Below are positions 7,251 through 17,255 of a stretch of 64,000 bases of DNA, piece by piece. The DNA comes from Mycolicibacterium mageritense (GTDB lineage Bacteria; Actinomycetota; Actinomycetes; Mycobacteriales; Mycobacteriaceae). Under the pieces are notes generated by a model. The model did no database searches and was not told the DNA's origin. It saw nothing but the letters and a program-made list of their open reading frames with translations. Position 1 is the first letter of the stretch. Every line of letters starts with the position of its first letter. The stretch lies in the NCBI RefSeq assembly GCF_010727475.1, contig NZ_AP022567.1, forward strand, positions 7,688,001-7,752,000, written 5' to 3'. The translations under genes were made by a program, and so were the position numbers.

Positions 7251-8801
7251 ATGGGCAAATCTACGGCGTTCCACTCGGCATTTCCCACTTTCCCCACCCT
7301 GACCAATCAGCTGTACCAACTTGCCAGTGGCACCGTCACCTCCGAGGAACTGGTTCGCCGGTCCTTGGACGCCATCGCCGCCAGCCAGTCGACCCTCAAC
7401 GCGTTTCGCGTGGTGCTCACCGAGCAGGCGCTGGCCGACGCCGTCCGGGCCGACCGGGCCCGGGCCGCCGGCAAGCAACTTCCCCTGCTGGGGATCCCCA
7501 TCGCCGTCAAGGACGACGTCGACGTCGCGGGCGTGCCCACCCGATTCGGGACCGACGCCGGCGTTCCGCCTGCCACCGCCGATGCCGAAGTGGTGCGCCG
7601 ACTGCGCGCAGCGGGCGCGATCATCGTCGGCAAGACCAATACGTGCGAGCTCGGGCAGTGGCCGTTCACCGGCGGGCCGCAGTTCGGTCACACCCGCAAT
7701 CCGTGGTCACGCAAGCACAGCCCCGGCGGCTCTTCGGGCGGCAGCGCGGCCGCTGTCGCCGCGGGCCTGGTGGCCGCGACCATCGGTTCCGACGGCGCGG
7801 GCAGCGTCCGGATCCCGGCAGCATGGACCCACCTGGTCGGCATCAAACCGCAGCGCGGCCGCATCTCGACCTGGCCGCTGCCGGAGGCGTTCAACGGGAT
7901 CACGGTCAACGGCGTCCTGGCCCGGACCGTCATGGATGCGGCCCTGGTGCTCGACGCGGCCTCCGGCAACGTCGAAGGAGACCTCCACAAACCGCCGCCG
8001 ATCCAAGCTGCCGAGTGCGTCGGGCGGGCACCCGGCGCCCTGCGCGTGGCCATGTCGACGAAGTTTCCGTTCACGGGCTTCCGGGTGAAACTGCATCCGG
8101 AGATCAAGACCGCCCTACAGACCGTTGCCACGCAGCTCGGCGAGCTCGGCCACACCGTGGTGGCCAAGGATCCCAATTACAGCCTGCGGATGTCGTGGAA
8201 CTTCTTGTCGCGGTCCACCGCGGGCCTTTTGGACTGGGCGGAGCGGCTGGGCGAGCCCGGCTATGACGGACATGTCGGTGTCGACTACGACGAACGCACC
8301 GTGACCAACATGCGCATCGGCCGGTTGCTGTCCGAGAACGTGCTGCGCAAAGCCCGCGTCCAGGAAGCCGAAATCCAGCGGCGGATCGGATGGATCTTCA
8401 ACCTCGTCGACGTGATCATCGCGCCGACCACAGCCCAACCGCCCCCGCTCACACACGAATTCGACCGTCGCGGTTGGTACGCCACCGAGCGCAGCGCGAT
8501 TCGGTACTGCCCCGTCACGTGGCCGTGGAATCTGCTGGGCTGGCCGTCGATCAGCGTGCCCGCGGGGTTCACGTCCGACGGCCTGCCCATCGGTGTCCAG
8601 CTGATGGGCCCGGCCAACAGTGAGCCGCTGTTGATCTCGCTGGCCGCCGAATTGGAGGCCGTCACCGGCTGGGCCGCGCATCAACCCGAAGCCTGGTGGG
8701 GCACCGGCCATGCGGCGCTTCCCCTCGAGCTGACCAACGGCGAGTGCACCGACGACGTAGCACGAGCGGCCGCGGCAGTTAATACCCGACAGGGCACCTG
8801 A
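7251..8801 (+). CDS. amiA2: Amidase (amidase-signature family), AmiA2-like
   Basis: Hydrolyses carboxylic amides; the natural substrate is unknown. From ATG 7251 it is 516 aa. The Ser-cisSer-Lys machinery is visible: Lys in PIAVKDDVDVAG, then the amidase signature GGSSGGSAAAVAAGLV with IGSDGAGSVRIPAAW. The synteny (next to recO, upstream of era) matches Rv2363. GTG 7248 or an upstream GTG at 7209 could also be used. It is divergent from recO and has no obvious operon partner. Confidence 0.88.
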   Translation: MGKSTAFHSAFPTFPTLTNQLYQLASGTVTSEELVRRSLDAIAASQSTLNAFRVVLTEQALADAVRADRARAAGKQLPLLGIPIAVKDDVDVAGVPTRFGTDAGVPPATADAEVVRRLRAAGAIIVGKTNTCELGQWPFTGGPQFGHTRNPWSRKHSPGGSSGGSAAAVAAGLVAATIGSDGAGSVRIPAAWTHLVGIKPQRGRISTWPLPEAFNGITVNGVLARTVMDAALVLDAASGNVEGDLHKPPPIQAAECVGRAPGALRVAMSTKFPFTGFRVKLHPEIKTALQTVATQLGELGHTVVAKDPNYSLRMSWNFLSRSTAGLLDWAERLGEPGYDGHVGVDYDERTVTNMRIGRLLSENVLRKARVQEAEIQRRIGWIFNLVDVIIAPTTAQPPPLTHEFDRRGWYATERSAIRYCPVTWPWNLLGWPSISVPAGFTSDGLPIGVQLMGPANSEPLLISLAAELEAVTGWAAHQPEAWWGTGHAALPLELTNGECTDDVARAAAAVNTRQGT

Positions 8802-8955
8802 AAGGGCCGGGAATCACCAAACCTCCGGGCACATCATCCCCAGCAAACGGGATCGGGTAGTCAGGTACTCTATCCGGCCCGCCCGCGGCTTCTTAGCGTT
8901 GAGGCACAGGCGGTGCGGGCTGTCGGGCCGCCTTCAAATTCACCTGGAGGCTCGC

Positions 8956-9612
8956 ATGGCAACCAAGAATCCTGCACGGCTCGCATCGGCCGCAGCCGTC
9001 CTGGCGACGGCCATCGTCATACCGACGCCAGCTCAGGCCGACCCGCTCCCGTACGGTCCTGACACCTGCATCCAGGGCTATGTGTGGCGCGAAGCGAGGA
9101 CGGGCGACACCGTGTGCGTCACCCCGGACATCCGCGCGACGGTCAAGCAGCAGAACGCGAACCCCGGCGCGAACAAGGATCCCAACGGCGCATACGGACC
9201 ACAGAGCTGCGCACAGGGTTTCGTCTGGCGTGAGGCGTTCGACGGCGACACGATCTGCGTCACACCGGATTTCCGTCAGCAGATGTTCGACGACAACGCC
9301 GCGGCGGCGTCCCGTAAGGCAGCCAATGCTCCCAAGCCGACGCCCCAAGCAAGCCAGTCGACGATCGTGCTGGAGGTAACCGGGGCCGGGGAGGTGTACT
9401 CGATCTGGTCGATTCCGTTCAACCAGGTGGCGGGCGACCACACCAAGATCCCGTTCAGCAAGAGCTATCCGCTCCCCGCAGACGAGGATTACGTTTCGCT
9501 CACCTGGACCAGCCGCGACGACCAGCAGAAGGGCTGCCGGATCACCGTGGACGGCAAGGTCGTGGTCGAGAAACCGGTGGGCACCGCGGACACCTGCGTG
9601 TTCACCCGGTGA
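8956..9612 (+). CDS. Secreted protein with two Cys-bearing repeats and an MmpS-like C-terminal domain
   Basis: 218 aa from ATG 8956, which has a strong CTGGAGG ribosome binding site. A signal peptide (Lys/Arg N-terminus, Ala/Val core, cleavage near PTPAQA) sends it out of the cytoplasm. The mature part has two tandem repeats of about 34 aa, both following the pattern C-x-QG-(Y/F)-VWREA-x2-GDT-(V/I)-CVTPD, each with two Cys likely paired as disulfides. An Ala/Pro linker follows. The last 90 aa (VLEVTGAGEVYSIWSI ... GCRITVDGKVVVEK ... CVFTR) resemble the periplasmic beta-sandwich of MmpS proteins. The function is unknown, and I see no partner MmpL gene. It converges on era with a 3-bp gap. Confidence 0.82.
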   Translation: MATKNPARLASAAAVLATAIVIPTPAQADPLPYGPDTCIQGYVWREARTGDTVCVTPDIRATVKQQNANPGANKDPNGAYGPQSCAQGFVWREAFDGDTICVTPDFRQQMFDDNAAAASRKAANAPKPTPQASQSTIVLEVTGAGEVYSIWSIPFNQVAGDHTKIPFSKSYPLPADEDYVSLTWTSRDDQQKGCRITVDGKVVVEKPVGTADTCVFTR

Positions 9613-9615
9613 GGA

Positions 9616-10515
9616 TCAGAAACCCAGACGTCCCAGCTGCTTTGGGTCACGCTGCCAGTTCTTGGCGATCTTGACCCGCAGGTCGAGATAAACCTTTGTG
9701 CCGAGCAGCTTTTCGATCTGGGTGCGGGCGGCGGTGCCCACCTCGCGCAACCGGGCACCGCCCTTGCCTATCACGATGCCCTTCTGACTGTCGCGCTCGA
9801 CGTAGAGAATCGCATGGACGTCGATGAGGTCGTCCCGGCCCTCGCGCGGCTCGACCTCTTCGATCACCACGGCCAGGGAGTGCGGTAGTTCATCACGCAC
9901 GCCTTCGAGCGCGGCCTCGCGGATGAGTTCGGCCATCAGCACTTCTTCGGGCTCGTCGGTGAGTTCGCCGTCGGGGTAATAAGCCGGGCCCGGAGGAAGT
10001 TTGGCGACCAGCACGTCGGTGAGCACGTCGAGCTGCTCCCCCGCCGTGGCCGACACGGGCACGATGTCGGTGTCCGGGCCCACCAACTCACTGACCGCGA
10101 GCAGCTGTGCGGCGACCCGGTCTTTGGGCACCTTGTCGATCTTCGTCACGATCGCGATCAGGGTGGTCTTCGGTGCGACCGCGCGGATCTGTTGGTAGAT
10201 CCACCGGTCGCCCGGGCCGATGCCCTCGTCGGCCGGAATGCACAACCCGATGACGTCGACCTCGGAATACGTGTCCTTGACCAGATCGTTGAGCCGTTGC
10301 CCCAGCAAGGTTCTCGGCCGGTGCAGGCCTGGCGTGTCGACCAGGATGATCTGGAAGTCCTCGCGGTGCACGATTCCGCGGATCGTGTGCCGGGTGGTCT
10401 GCGGACGGTTCGACGTGATGGCCACCTTGGAGCCCACCAGCGCGTTGGTCAGTGTCGACTTTCCGGTGTTGGGCCGGCCGACGAAACACACGAAGCCCGA
10501 CCGGAATTCGGTCAT
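9616..10515 (-). CDS. era: GTPase Era
   Basis: Essential GTPase acting in 16S rRNA maturation and 30S assembly. It is 299 aa. G1 is GRPNTGKST (the usual Val is Thr here), G3 is DTPGLH, G4 is TKID, and the C-terminal KH domain carries the GKGGARLREVG RNA-binding loop. It starts at ATG 10515, overlapping the upstream deaminase-like gene by 4 bp, in a cluster with the CNNM/CBS protein, ybeY and phoH, the usual actinobacterial arrangement. Confidence 0.95.
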   Translation of the reverse strand: MTEFRSGFVCFVGRPNTGKSTLTNALVGSKVAITSNRPQTTRHTIRGIVHREDFQIILVDTPGLHRPRTLLGQRLNDLVKDTYSEVDVIGLCIPADEGIGPGDRWIYQQIRAVAPKTTLIAIVTKIDKVPKDRVAAQLLAVSELVGPDTDIVPVSATAGEQLDVLTDVLVAKLPPGPAYYPDGELTDEPEEVLMAELIREAALEGVRDELPHSLAVVIEEVEPREGRDDLIDVHAILYVERDSQKGIVIGKGGARLREVGTAARTQIEKLLGTKVYLDLRVKIAKNWQRDPKQLGRLGF

Positions 10516-10832
10516 ACCGGGTTCCCCGCCCGGTCGGTCACGATCACGGCCGCGTCGGCAGACAGTTCCCGCACGGCCGCCACACCCGCGTCGTCGGCCG
10601 AGCCGCCGACGAGGACCGCGGCCTCGAGCCCGGTCGCACCACTGGACACCGCCGCGGCGACGGCGGCCTGCAACGCCGTCAACTGCAATGCTTGCAGGGA
10701 CACCGGGGCGCCCGCATACGTGCGGCCGTCCTGATCCCGCACGGCGGCGCCGGAGCCGGCTTCGGCCCGGCCCATCGCGCCCCTGGCCAGCACCACCAGC
10801 TTGTTGTCCTCGGCATCGAGCTCAGTCGTCAC
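10512..10832 (-). CDS. Cytidine deaminase-like small protein (Rv2365c-like)
   Basis: 106 aa from GTG 10832, which overlaps the end of the upstream CNNM/CBS gene by 11 bp. The fold looks like the cytidine deaminase superfamily (KLVVLARGAMGRAEAGSGAAVRD ... RTYAGAPVSLQALQLTALQAAV), but the zinc ligands are gone: no HAE or CxxC is present. It is therefore probably not an active deaminase. The same position is held by a comparable gene in other mycobacteria. Role unknown. Confidence 0.75.
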   Translation of the reverse strand: MTTELDAEDNKLVVLARGAMGRAEAGSGAAVRDQDGRTYAGAPVSLQALQLTALQAAVAAAVSSGATGLEAAVLVGGSADDAGVAAVRELSADAAVIVTDRAGNPV

Positions 10833-12123
10833 TATCTGGGGTCTCCTGTTTCTCGGGTTCGGTCGGGCTGACGAGCACCGTGCCGATGCGCACCCTGCCA
10901 CGGTGGTCGGGGCCACCCTCGGCGCGCAACTGCAGCCCGTCCCACGTCACCTGGGCGCCCGGCAGCGGTACGCGGCCGAGTTCATGAGCCACCAACCCAC
11001 CGACGGTGTCGACGTCGAGATCCTCGTCGAGTTCCAGGCCGTACAGCTCGCCGAGATCTTCGATCGGAAGTCGCGCCGACACGCGAAACCGCCGCTCGCC
11101 CAGATCCTGCACGGGGACCACCTCGCCGGCGTCGTATTCGTCGACGATCTCGCCGACGATCTCCTCGAGCACGTCCTCGATGGTCACCAGACCGGCGATG
11201 GCCCCGTATTCGTCGACCAGCAGGGCCATGTGGTTGCGGTCTCGTTGCATCTCGTTGAGCAGCTCGTCGAGCGGTTTGGAGTCGGGTACGAACACCGCCG
11301 GTCGCATCACCTGCGCAACCGTGGTGTCGCGGCCGCCGTTCACCGAGTAGTACGTCTGCTGCACAAGATCTTTGAGATAGACGACACCCACGATGTCGTC
11401 GACGTTCTCCCCGACCACCGGTATGCGTGAATGCCCGCTGCGGACCGCCAACGACGTGGCCTGGCCCGCGGTCTTGTCGCTTTCGATCCAGACCATCTCG
11501 GTGCGGGGCACCATGACCTCGCGAGCCGGGGTGTCGCCGAGTTCGAACACCGACTGGATCATGCGGCGTTCCTCGTCGGCGACGACGCCGCGCTGCTGCG
11601 CCAGGTCGACGACCTCACGCAGCTCGATCTCAGAAGCGAACGGGCCGTTGCGGAATCCGCGGCCGGGGGTGAGTGCGTTACCGATCAACACCAGCAGCCG
11701 GCTGATCGGGGTGAGCAGCACCGAAATCGCCTGTAGCGGAAGCGCAGAGAACAACGCGATGGTGTAGGCGTTCTGCCTGCCGACGGTCCGCGGGCCGACC
11801 CCGATGGCCACGAAACTGGTCACCACCATGATCACCGCGGCGGTCACCAGTCCCCAGCTGACCCCGAGCCGTCCATCGAGGTAGGCCACCAACAACACGG
11901 TCGCGCTCACCTCGCACGTGATACGCAGGAGCACGACCAGGTTGATGTAGCGGGGCCGCTCCGCGACGACCCGCGCCAGCCGAGCGGCACCGGGACGTTC
12001 GTCGCGGACCATCTCGTCGATGCGCGCGATCGAGACCGTCGACAGTGCGGCATCGATGGCCGCGAACAACCCACCGAATGCGACCAGCACGATCGCGCCG
12101 ATGAGCGGAGCGAGTCCGGTCAC
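10822..12123 (-). CDS. CNNM/CorC-type membrane protein with CBS pair
   Basis: 433 aa from GTG 12123, overlapping ybeY (GTGA). The N-terminal DUF21/CNNM domain has about four membrane segments (GLAPLIGAIVLVAFGGLF; INLVVLLRITCEVSATVLLVAY; LVTAAVIMVVTSFVAIGVG; YTIALFSALPLQAISVLL). Two CBS motifs follow (DTPAREVMVPRTEMVWIE ... GHSRIPVVGENVDDIVGVV and TVAQVMRPAVFVPDSKPLDELL), and a C-terminal CorC_HlyC domain (FRVSARLPIEDLGELYG). Relatives are annotated as TlyC/hemolysin, but CNNM proteins act in Mg2+ transport or its regulation; the latter is more credible. Confidence 0.88.
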   Translation of the reverse strand: MTGLAPLIGAIVLVAFGGLFAAIDAALSTVSIARIDEMVRDERPGAARLARVVAERPRYINLVVLLRITCEVSATVLLVAYLDGRLGVSWGLVTAAVIMVVTSFVAIGVGPRTVGRQNAYTIALFSALPLQAISVLLTPISRLLVLIGNALTPGRGFRNGPFASEIELREVVDLAQQRGVVADEERRMIQSVFELGDTPAREVMVPRTEMVWIESDKTAGQATSLAVRSGHSRIPVVGENVDDIVGVVYLKDLVQQTYYSVNGGRDTTVAQVMRPAVFVPDSKPLDELLNEMQRDRNHMALLVDEYGAIAGLVTIEDVLEEIVGEIVDEYDAGEVVPVQDLGERRFRVSARLPIEDLGELYGLELDEDLDVDTVGGLVAHELGRVPLPGAQVTWDGLQLRAEGGPDHRGRVRIGTVLVSPTEPEKQETPDSDD

Positions 12124-12656
12124 GGTTGGTCGAAGTATCGGGACTTGTCCAGCAGGCGCCGGTCCTGTTCGCTCTGCCGGTCGGCGTGATAGGCCTGCAC
12201 CTGGTCGGCGACCCATTCCTCCAGCAGCTGGCGCTGCAGGGCGAACATCTCTTTCTCCTCGTCAGGTTCGGCGTGGTCGTAGCCCAGCAGGTGCAGCACC
12301 CCGTGCACCGTCAACAGCGCGAGCTCCTGCCCGAGCGAGTGGCCTGCCTTGGCGGCCTGCTGCTCGGCGAACTCCGGACACAGCACGATGTCGCCCAGCA
12401 TCGCCGGCCCCGGCTCGGGTGAATCGGGCCTGCCGCCGGGCTCCAACTCGTCCATCGGGAAACTCATGACGTCGGTGGGGCCGGGCAGATCCATCCACCG
12501 CATGTGCAGATCGGCCATGGCCGCGCTGTCGACCAACACCATCGAAAGTTCGGCTGCCGGATGCACATCCATCTTTTCGATGACAAACCGGGCCACGCTG
12601 ATCAGTTCGGTCTCCGAGACGTCGATACCCGACTCGTTGGACACCTCGATGCTCAT
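12120..12656 (-). CDS. ybeY: Endoribonuclease YbeY
   Basis: Zn-dependent single-strand RNase involved in 16S rRNA 3'-end maturation and ribosome quality control. It is 178 aa from ATG 12656, with a GAGGGAA ribosome binding site. The catalytic HGVLHLLGYDH motif (H-x3-H-x5-H) is intact, and the preceding PTDVMSFPMDE block is typical. It lies between phoH and the CNNM/CBS gene, the normal order. Upstream in-frame sequence belongs to phoH in another frame and was excluded. Confidence 0.95.
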   Translation of the reverse strand: MSIEVSNESGIDVSETELISVARFVIEKMDVHPAAELSMVLVDSAAMADLHMRWMDLPGPTDVMSFPMDELEPGGRPDSPEPGPAMLGDIVLCPEFAEQQAAKAGHSLGQELALLTVHGVLHLLGYDHAEPDEEKEMFALQRQLLEEWVADQVQAYHADRQSEQDRRLLDKSRYFDQP

Positions 12657-12717
12657 GCGGTTCCCTCGCAGGCTCGGATCCCGCATGCCGTCTGTTGATT
12701 CGCTCCGCAAGCGTCGC

Positions 12718-14574
12718 TCATCGCCTGGGCCTCCCGGTCGACGAACGGCGCTGGGCCCGGTTGAGCAATGCCGGCTCCTCGTGTCGGGCGTAGGCGTCGA
12801 CGATCTCGGACACCAGGCGGTGCCGCACCACGTCGGCGCTGGTGAGTTCGGAGAAATGGATGTCGTCGATGCCGTCGAGAATCTGCATGGCCGCGCGAAG
12901 GCCCGACGTCGCGCCACCCGGCAGGTCCACCTGCGTGACATCGCCCGTGACAACGACTTTCGAGCCGAACCCGAGCCGCGTGAGGAACATCTTCATCTGC
13001 TCGGCAGTGGTGTTCTGCGCCTCGTCGAGGATGATGAAGGCGTCATTGAGGGTGTTGTGCGTGAGCAGGAAATCCTCGGTGACATAGAGCGAGTCCTCGG
13101 CGGCGACGCTGATGCACACGGCTTCCTCGGTACCCGCAGGTTCGATTCGGTCGATGAACCGCATCGGCCGACCGCCACCCGTCTCGTCGTACTTCGCCAC
13201 TTTGCGCGCCAACCGGAAGGGAGCAACTCCTGAGGGAAGGCGAATGTCGAGGATGTGCGCATTGCGCCCCTCGGCCTTGCGCGTACGCAGGTGGACGACA
13301 CCGCCGAGCGATTCGACGAGAAAGATCACGTTGTCGCGCAGTTGATCGGACGCGGTCGTGTACTGGACCCGACAGGTTCGTCCCTGCTGCGTGACCGGCC
13401 CTCCACCGGTGTCGAGGAGGCCCTGCAGTACACCGAGCCGCACATCTGCCGTGTTGTAGAGATAGTCCGCGGGGATGAACTTGGATGCGGACAGTCCGAG
13501 TGCGTACGGGTCCATGGGCACGGGCCGCGATTCGAAGGCCACCGGCCCGTTCAGCATCGGCAGTTCGTACCGATGCTGGTGTGCACTGCGGAGATTGCCG
13601 ATCATCTCCTTGGTCTCCAGAATCCGAGCCGGTTTGTTCCGGCGCCGGTCGGAAGCCGTGTACACCGCCCACAGGTGGTCACCGGACGCGAGCGTCGATG
13701 CGCCATCCTGGGTGTAGACGCGGTAGATCTCCTTGAAGCCTTGCGGGTACACGCCGGTCACCTCGGTGGGTGATCCGTCAGAGCCGATCACCAAATCGCC
13801 GACCTTGAGTTCGCCGATCGGGCGGAACCCACCGGGGGTCAGCACATTGGTGAACAGTGGTTGCGCTCGGCCACGCATGAAAGCCAGGGGCGCTACCTCG
13901 ATCACCCCGGCGCTCAACAGGTTTGGGATGGCCTCGGGATCCATCATGTCGTGCAGCGCGTCGTAGAGCGGACGCAGGTACGGGTCGATCTTCTCGATCA
14001 GCGTGCCGGGCAGAAAGCCAAGCCGCTCACCGGCTTCCACCGCGGGCCGGGTCAGGATGATGCGGTTGACCTGTTTGGTCTGCAGCGCGTTGACGGCCTT
14101 GGCCATGGCCAGATACGTCTTGCCGGTGCCTGCCGGACCGATGCCGAACACGATGGTGTGCGCGTCGATCGCGTCGACGTAGCGCTTCTGGTTGAGCGTC
14201 TTGGGCCGGATGGTCTTGCCGCGGCGGCTCAGGATGTCGAGCGTGAGCACCTCGGCGGGCGACTCGTCGCCGCTGCCGTTGAGGATCGCGACACTGTGCC
14301 GGATCGCGTCAGGGGTGAGCGTCTGGCCGCTGGAGGCCACGGCCACCAACTCGGCGACGGCACGTTCGGCCAGTGCCACGTCGGCAGGCTCACCGGAAAA
14401 AGTGATTTCGTTGCCGCGCACATGGATGTCGGCGGCCAGGAGGCGTTCGAGGGCCCGCAGATTCCCATCAGCCGAGCCGAGCAGGCCCACGATGATGTCG
14501 GGCGGAACTGTGATGCTGCTGCGGACCGTTCCGGAGGGGGCCGACGAGTCAGCTGTCGTCTCGCGGGGCGTCAC
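12718..14574 (-). CDS. phoH: PhoH-family ATPase with in-frame intein
   Basis: PhoH1-type P-loop ATPase, probably acting with YbeY in RNA metabolism. The reading frame is 618 aa, about 270 longer than the family. The exteins rejoin as ...APLAFMRGR | TLNDAFIILDEAQNTT..., a normal PhoH sequence. Walker A is GPAGTGKT (146-153), and the Walker B-like ILDEAQ lies just after the intein. The insert (residues 237-507) interrupts the core between these motifs, so activity must depend on splicing. An N-terminal KH-like region (GLLGSADGNLRALERLL) precedes the ATPase. It sits upstream of ybeY in the conserved cluster. Confidence 0.95.
   Translation of the reverse strand: MTPRETTADSSAPSGTVRSSITVPPDIIVGLLGSADGNLRALERLLAADIHVRGNEITFSGEPADVALAERAVAELVAVASSGQTLTPDAIRHSVAILNGSGDESPAEVLTLDILSRRGKTIRPKTLNQKRYVDAIDAHTIVFGIGPAGTGKTYLAMAKAVNALQTKQVNRIILTRPAVEAGERLGFLPGTLIEKIDPYLRPLYDALHDMMDPEAIPNLLSAGVIEVAPLAFMRGRAQPLFTNVLTPGGFRPIGELKVGDLVIGSDGSPTEVTGVYPQGFKEIYRVYTQDGASTLASGDHLWAVYTASDRRRNKPARILETKEMIGNLRSAHQHRYELPMLNGPVAFESRPVPMDPYALGLSASKFIPADYLYNTADVRLGVLQGLLDTGGGPVTQQGRTCRVQYTTASDQLRDNVIFLVESLGGVVHLRTRKAEGRNAHILDIRLPSGVAPFRLARKVAKYDETGGGRPMRFIDRIEPAGTEEAVCISVAAEDSLYVTEDFLLTHNTLNDAFIILDEAQNTTAEQMKMFLTRLGFGSKVVVTGDVTQVDLPGGATSGLRAAMQILDGIDDIHFSELTSADVVRHRLVSEIVDAYARHEEPALLNRAQRRSSTGRPRR
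13054..13866 (-). mobile_element. Class 3 intein in PhoH with decayed homing-endonuclease region
   Basis: 271-aa intein, residues A237-N507 of the precursor, with Thr508 as the +1 residue. Residue 1 is Ala, so a class 1 N-terminal acyl shift is impossible. The class 3 triplet is present: Trp302 two residues after the block B His (GDHLW), Cys487 at block F position 4 (AVCISV), and Thr505 in the C-terminal LLTHN. The penultimate His506 and terminal Asn507 are intact. The centre keeps traces of a LAGLIDADG enzyme: a PYALGLSA-like first motif fused directly to KFIP, and LLQGLLDTGG-like sequence at 383-391 (LQGLLDTGG) where an acidic residue is expected. I infer loss of endonuclease activity. Base composition matches the host gene. 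Confidence 0.9.
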
Positions 14575-14670
14575 GTGGGGTTTCTTGCCTGCTTTCCGTG
14601 TTCTGGTTATGTGGTTCAGTTCAGTTTACCGCTGGTCAGCGACACGTCCCAATGGTTAAGCCCGCCATCA

Positions 14671-14707
14671 CGGCAAAGGGCACCCCACGCCGGGGTGCCC
14701 TTTGCCG
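14671..14707 (-). terminator. Strong hairpin terminator
   Basis: Perfect 16-bp inverted repeat (CGGCAAAGGGCACCCC and its complement) with a 5-nt loop, 15 bp beyond the stop of the small secreted peptide gene. It separates that gene from phoH. Confidence 0.75.
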
Positions 14708-14721
14708 GTGCGATCGGATGA

Positions 14722-14889
14722 TCAGTGGCTCTGGTGAACCGTGGTGTCCACGTGCGGGACGCTCACCTGCGGCCCGATCTGGTCGAGCCAGGTGTGGTGG
14801 TCGACGCCGGCCTGTGCCGGTGCCGCCAGGCCGACGACTGCAGCTGCGAAACCGCTGGCGATCATCGACGCAATTCCGAACTTCTTCAT
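14722..14889 (-). CDS. Small secreted His-rich peptide
   Basis: 55-aa product, too short for most gene finders. It starts at ATG 14889 after an AGGAGAAGAGGG ribosome binding site and ends before a strong terminator, so it is a complete single-gene unit. Residues 1-27 form a signal peptide (MKKFG, an Ala/Val core, cleavage after APAQA). The predicted mature peptide is only 28 aa, starts GVDHHTWLDQ and contains five His. Function unknown; metal binding is possible but unproven. It resembles the many small exported peptides of mycobacteria. Confidence 0.75.
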   Translation of the reverse strand: MKKFGIASMIASGFAAAVVGLAAPAQAGVDHHTWLDQIGPQVSVPHVDTTVHQSH

Positions 14890-15025
14890 GGCGCTGCCCT
14901 CTTCTCCTATGTGCCCGGTGTGGTGTTTCGCGCCGGTCTACCGGGTTAAACACACAGGTCAGAGGGTTAATTCCGATGGCAGTGATTGATCGCCGGATGG
15001 CAGAAAGTTGCCGCCCTCGCGCGGA

Positions 15026-16417
<1,392 letters not shown>

Positions 16418-16501
16418 GCGCGGCAACGTAACTAGCGCTGTGTCACCGCACGGTGAGCGCGCTGTTTCGTCGAGGAAACGGCCGAAAATATATCCGCGGC
16501 C

Positions 16502-17251
16502 TCACCGGGCCCAGCGCGTCGTCAGCACACCGAGTGCGCCCAGCGCGACCGCGGCCGCAGTCGAGGTCCGCAGCACCGTGGGCCCGAGCCGCACGGCCCG
16601 CGCGCCGGCACCGGTCAAGGCGGCGACCTCCTCGTCGGCGATGCCGCCTTCGGGCCCGACGATCAGGATCACCGAATCCGTCTGCCCCACAGGCAGTTCC
16701 GCCATCGGTACGGTGGCCGATTCATGCAGCGCCAGCACGACTGCCCCACCCGCAACCGCGTCGGCGACACGACGCACCAGCTCCGCGGTCGTGACCACGC
16801 CGTCGACCACGGGAACGTAGGGCCGACGGGACTGCCGTGCGGCCGATCGGGCCACCGCGGCCCACCGCCGCAGGCCCTTGTCGACCTTCGGGCCGTCCCA
16901 GCGCGCCACGCACCGGGCGGCCTGCCAGGCGACGAACGCGTCGGCGCCGGCCTCGGTCGCGAGCTCGACCGCCAGCTCGGAACGGTCCGACTTCGGCAGC
17001 GCCTGCACCACGGTGACCGACGGCGTAGGGGCGGCGACGGCAATCCTCTCGCGCACGCGCGCCGACAACCGGCCTTTTGCGGTGTCCTCGACGACGCAGT
17101 GCGCGAGCGCGCCGGCACCGTCGCTCAGATCGATCTCCTCGCCGACCCGGATGCGCCGGACGTTGGCCGCGTGGAAGCCTTCGTCGCCGTCGACCACCAC
17201 AGCCGCACCGGCGCCGGGCAGCGCGTCGACGTAGAAAAGCGCCGCGCTCAC
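16502..17251 (-). CDS. rsmE: 16S rRNA (uracil-1498-N3)-methyltransferase RsmE
   Basis: SPOUT-class methyltransferase modifying U1498 in 16S rRNA. It is 249 aa from GTG 17251, four bases after dnaJ2. The N-terminal PUA-like domain (ALFYVDALPG ... FHAANVRRIRVGEEIDLSDG) is followed by the SPOUT knot with LIVGPEGGIADEEVAAL and the C-terminal VRLGPTVLRTSTAAAVALG. The order hrcA-dnaJ2-rsmE is conserved in actinobacteria. Confidence 0.93.
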   Translation of the reverse strand: MSAALFYVDALPGAGAAVVVDGDEGFHAANVRRIRVGEEIDLSDGAGALAHCVVEDTAKGRLSARVRERIAVAAPTPSVTVVQALPKSDRSELAVELATEAGADAFVAWQAARCVARWDGPKVDKGLRRWAAVARSAARQSRRPYVPVVDGVVTTAELVRRVADAVAGGAVVLALHESATVPMAELPVGQTDSVILIVGPEGGIADEEVAALTGAGARAVRLGPTVLRTSTAAAVALGALGVLTTRWAR

Positions 17252-17255
17252 GAGC

